Shown here: positions 48,544 to 50,444 of the stretch, in pieces
How the letters are laid out: each line of letters begins with the position of its first letter
Position numbering within the stretch: position 1 is the first letter of the stretch
Assembly: GCA_964369405.1 (NCBI GenBank)
Contig: CAYJGB010000014.1
Location: 1-50,444 of the forward strand
Source: CAYJFG01 sp964369405
GTDB lineage: Bacteria > Bacillota > Clostridia > Oscillospirales > Acutalibacteraceae
Length of the DNA stretch: 50,444 nt
Direction: 5' to 3'
The notes under the pieces: generated by a model
What the model was told of the DNA's origin: nothing
The model's database searches: none
What the model saw: the letters and a program-made list of their open reading frames with translations, nothing else
Translations under genes and position numbers: made by a program

Positions 48544-49386
48544 ATGCAAAAGTCAATGAAAAAATGTTTTCCAATCTTAGTATTTCCCACTTTAATTGCG
48601 TTTATTATCGCTTTTATTGCACCATTTTTTATGGGGATTTACTTATCTTTTACTAAGTTTACTACTATTACCAATGCTCAGTGGGTTGGTATAGATAACT
48701 ACATAAAAGCGTTTTCAGATACTAAATTTGTTGATGCTTTATGGTTTACAGTTCAATTTACAATTGTTTCGATTGTTTCAATTAATGTTTTAGCTTTCTT
48801 GTTGGCTTTAGTTTTAACAAAAGCTATGAAAGGTACAAATTTCTTTAGAGCAACATTTTTTATGCCAAATTTGATTGGTGGTATTGTTCTAGGTTATATT
48901 TGGCTTTTAATCATTAATGGTGTGTTAGCATTGTCAGGTGTTACTATTACTTATGACCCAGCTTATGGATTTTGGGGACTTGTAATTCTTATGAACTGGC
49001 AACTTATTGGTTATATGATGATTATTTATATAGCTGGTATACAGAATGTACCAGAAGAACTCTTAGAGGCTGCCGACATTGATGGTGCTAATAAGTGGCA
49101 AAAATTATTTAAGATAACTATTCCTCAGGTAATGCCCTCAATTACAATTTGTACGTTCTTAACGCTTACAAATTCATTTAAACTTTATGACCAAAACTTG
49201 GCACTTACAAACGGTGCACCTAACGATAAAACTCAAATGCTTGCATTAAACATAGTAGACACTTTCTATGGTCGTCCTGGTTGGCAGGGTGTAGGACAAG
49301 CAAAAGCTGTTTTATTCTTCTTGATAGTTGCTGTAATTGCGTTAACTCAACTATATTTGACAAGACGTAAGGAGGGAACTGCATAA
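48544..49386 (+). CDS. Sugar ABC transporter permease, MalF type (copy 2)
   Basis: A CUT1 permease of 280 residues with six membrane segments and EAA loop EAADIDGANKWQKLFKI. Parts of the DNA are nearly identical to copy 1 (for example around 48961-49017 against 28821-28877), which indicates fairly recent duplication or gene conversion. The start at ATG 48544 has AGAGG 10 bp upstream; an ATG 9 bp earlier lies too close to it. Its stop overlaps the start of the MalG-type gene. Confidence 0.92.
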   Translation: MQKSMKKCFPILVFPTLIAFIIAFIAPFFMGIYLSFTKFTTITNAQWVGIDNYIKAFSDTKFVDALWFTVQFTIVSIVSINVLAFLLALVLTKAMKGTNFFRATFFMPNLIGGIVLGYIWLLIINGVLALSGVTITYDPAYGFWGLVILMNWQLIGYMMIIYIAGIQNVPEELLEAADIDGANKWQKLFKITIPQVMPSITICTFLTLTNSFKLYDQNLALTNGAPNDKTQMLALNIVDTFYGRPGWQGVGQAKAVLFFLIVAVIALTQLYLTRRKEGTA

Positions 49387-50255
49387 TGAATAAAAATAAT
49401 GATGCTAAAGTTAAGAAAATTAAGAAAAAAATGAAAGTTACTGACTGGATTAGATTAATTCTTCTAAGCATAGTTGCTGTAGCAGTTTTAGCTCCTATTT
49501 TTCTAGTGTTAATGAACTCATTTAAAGGTAAACTGTATGTAAGTGCTGACCCGTTTGCGCTTCCTAATGCAGAAACATTTGTAGGTCTTGATAACTACAC
49601 TCATGGTGTACATAGTATTGATTTCTTCCAAGCTTTTGGTGTTTCTTTGTGGATAACAGTTGCTTCAGTTGTAGTGATAGTTTTATGTACTTCTATGTGC
49701 GCATGGTTTATTGTTAGAATAAAAGCATGGTATACTAGTGCATTATATTTATTATGTGCGTTTTCTATGATAGTACCTTTCCAAATGGTAATGTTCCCTA
49801 TGTCTAAAATAGCTGATACACTAGATTTAGGTAATATGTTTGGTATTGTAATATTATATTTAGGATTTGGTGCAGGGCTTTCTGTGTTTATGTTTACAGG
49901 TTTTTTAAAGAGTGTACCACTTGCTATAGAAGAGTCTGCTATGATTGATGGTTGTGGACCTATTAGAACATTTTTCTTAGTAGTGTTACCTATATTAAAA
50001 CCAACAGCAATAACAGTAGCAATATTAAACGCTATGTGGATATGGAACGACTACTTGTTGCCATCACTTGTATTACCAAGTGAACAACGCACATTACCAG
50101 TTGCTATCCAATATTTAAGAGGCGGATATGGTTCTATTGATATGGCTCAAATGATGGCTATGTTAGTAATGGCAATAATACCTATTGTAGTATTCTACTT
50201 ATTCTCTCAAAAATATATTATAAAAGGTGTAGTAGCAGGTTCTGTAAAAGGATAA
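49386..50255 (+). CDS. Sugar ABC transporter permease, MalG type (copy 2)
   Basis: The second CUT1 permease of this set: 289 residues, Lys-rich cytoplasmic start, six membrane segments, EAA loop EESAMIDGCGPIRTFFL and the conserved GVVAGSVKG end. Its ATG overlaps the previous stop codon by one base, so the permeases are probably translationally coupled. The ribosome binding site AAGGAGG lies inside the MalF-type gene. No ATPase gene follows within the window. Confidence 0.92.
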   Translation: MNKNNDAKVKKIKKKMKVTDWIRLILLSIVAVAVLAPIFLVLMNSFKGKLYVSADPFALPNAETFVGLDNYTHGVHSIDFFQAFGVSLWITVASVVVIVLCTSMCAWFIVRIKAWYTSALYLLCAFSMIVPFQMVMFPMSKIADTLDLGNMFGIVILYLGFGAGLSVFMFTGFLKSVPLAIEESAMIDGCGPIRTFFLVVLPILKPTAITVAILNAMWIWNDYLLPSLVLPSEQRTLPVAIQYLRGGYGSIDMAQMMAMLVMAIIPIVVFYLFSQKYIIKGVVAGSVKG

Positions 50256-50290
50256 ATATTATTTTTTAAATAAAATTGAACAGAAAAATT

Positions 50291-50336
50291 AACGGGCGAA
50301 ATTCATTTTCGCCCGTTGTTTTTATATAGCACAATG
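50291..50336. repeat. Dispersed hairpin repeat, also a likely terminator
   Basis: A perfect 11-bp stem AACGGGCGAAA/TTTCGCCCGTT with loop TTCAT, then GTTTTTATATAGCACAATGT. It lies 35 bp after the last permease and has a T-run, so it may end that operon as well as belonging to the repeat family. Confidence 0.7.
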
Positions 50337-50386
50337 TAAATAGAATAATAATTAACGTTTATAATTTTCGCACAATGTAAAATAGA

Positions 50387-50442
50387 ACTACAAACCTGTA
50401 GGGGCGAAATCCATTTTCGCCCGTTGTTTTATATAGCACAAT
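50387..50442. repeat. Dispersed hairpin repeat, full unit
   Basis: GGGCGAAA-TCCAT-TTTCGCCC with flanks ACTACAAACCTGTAG on the left and GTTGTTTTATATAGCACAAT on the right. It is the reverse complement of 41981-42036, and the right flank is shared with 50312-50336. Confidence 0.8.
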
Positions 50443-50444
50443 GT

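Noticed and set aside
1..50444. Insertion sequences, prophage, integrase or rRNA genes
   Set aside because: No transposase, integrase, phage structural or rRNA sequence was recognised on either strand; the only mobile-like features are the non-coding palindromic repeats.

Overview
This is a low-G+C, spore-forming Clostridia chromosome segment, most likely from an amylolytic ruminococcal lineage close to Ruminococcus bromii. Two proteins carry the argument. One (734-2875) has the domain order of the R. bromii amylosome protein Sas6: CBM26, Ig, CBM74, Ig, dockerin. The other (34875-36629) resembles the two-domain starch binder Sas20. Sporulation genes are scattered through the window (spoVM-like, ytfJ, spoIIP, spoIIE) and the Gram-positive lexA and scpAB are present. 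The DNA looks more A+T-rich than I remember for R. bromii itself, so a relative is safer than the species.

Layout. 1-2.9 kb: the 3' end of a dockerin-like frame, a small membrane protein, a SpoVM-like peptide and sas6. 3.1-6.4 kb (minus): a biotin-dependent carboxyltransferase / biotin carrier / OadA operon. Its membrane partners OadG and OadB lie 17 kb away at 23.1-24.7 kb on the plus strand. 6.4-12.2 kb (minus): a conserved housekeeping and sporulation run (site-2 protease, scpA, scpB, DUF2953, ytfJ, D,D-carboxypeptidase, rluB). 12.4-19.4 kb: a lipoprotein, an alpha/beta hydrolase, spoIIP, two surface or secreted proteins, a Nudix hydrolase and a pyridoxal-kinase-like gene. 19.4-22.8 kb: lexA with an SOS box, a candidate small RNA, and a csoR-P1B ATPase metal-efflux operon with its operator. 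24.8-26.3 kb: a Wzz-like/BY-kinase pair. 27.0-30.1 kb and 47.1-50.3 kb: two paralogous binding-protein/permease/permease (CUT1) operons without an ATPase. 30.5-32.6 kb: a lipoprotein and an orphan GHKL sensor kinase. 32.7-36.6 kb: an ABC-F protein and the Sas20-like protein. 37 kb: two tRNA-Ser genes. 37.3-41.8 kb: GtrA, polyprenol glycosyltransferase and YfhO, which together form a complete three-part surface glycosylation set. 42.2-46.7 kb: an M23 peptidase, spoIIE and a nitroreductase.

How the parts fit. The starch-binding proteins would hold the cell or its dockerin complexes on starch, and the two CUT1 transporters are plausible importers of the released maltodextrins, probably sharing an ATPase encoded elsewhere. 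The Oad/Mmd-type genes suggest a sodium-pumping decarboxylase that conserves fermentation energy. The most unusual non-coding features are a 166-bp palindromic element that folds into a four-way junction (30244-30409), a C-rich candidate sRNA next to lexA, a dispersed hairpin repeat family, and a nested inverted repeat around a cre-like site upstream of the first transporter.
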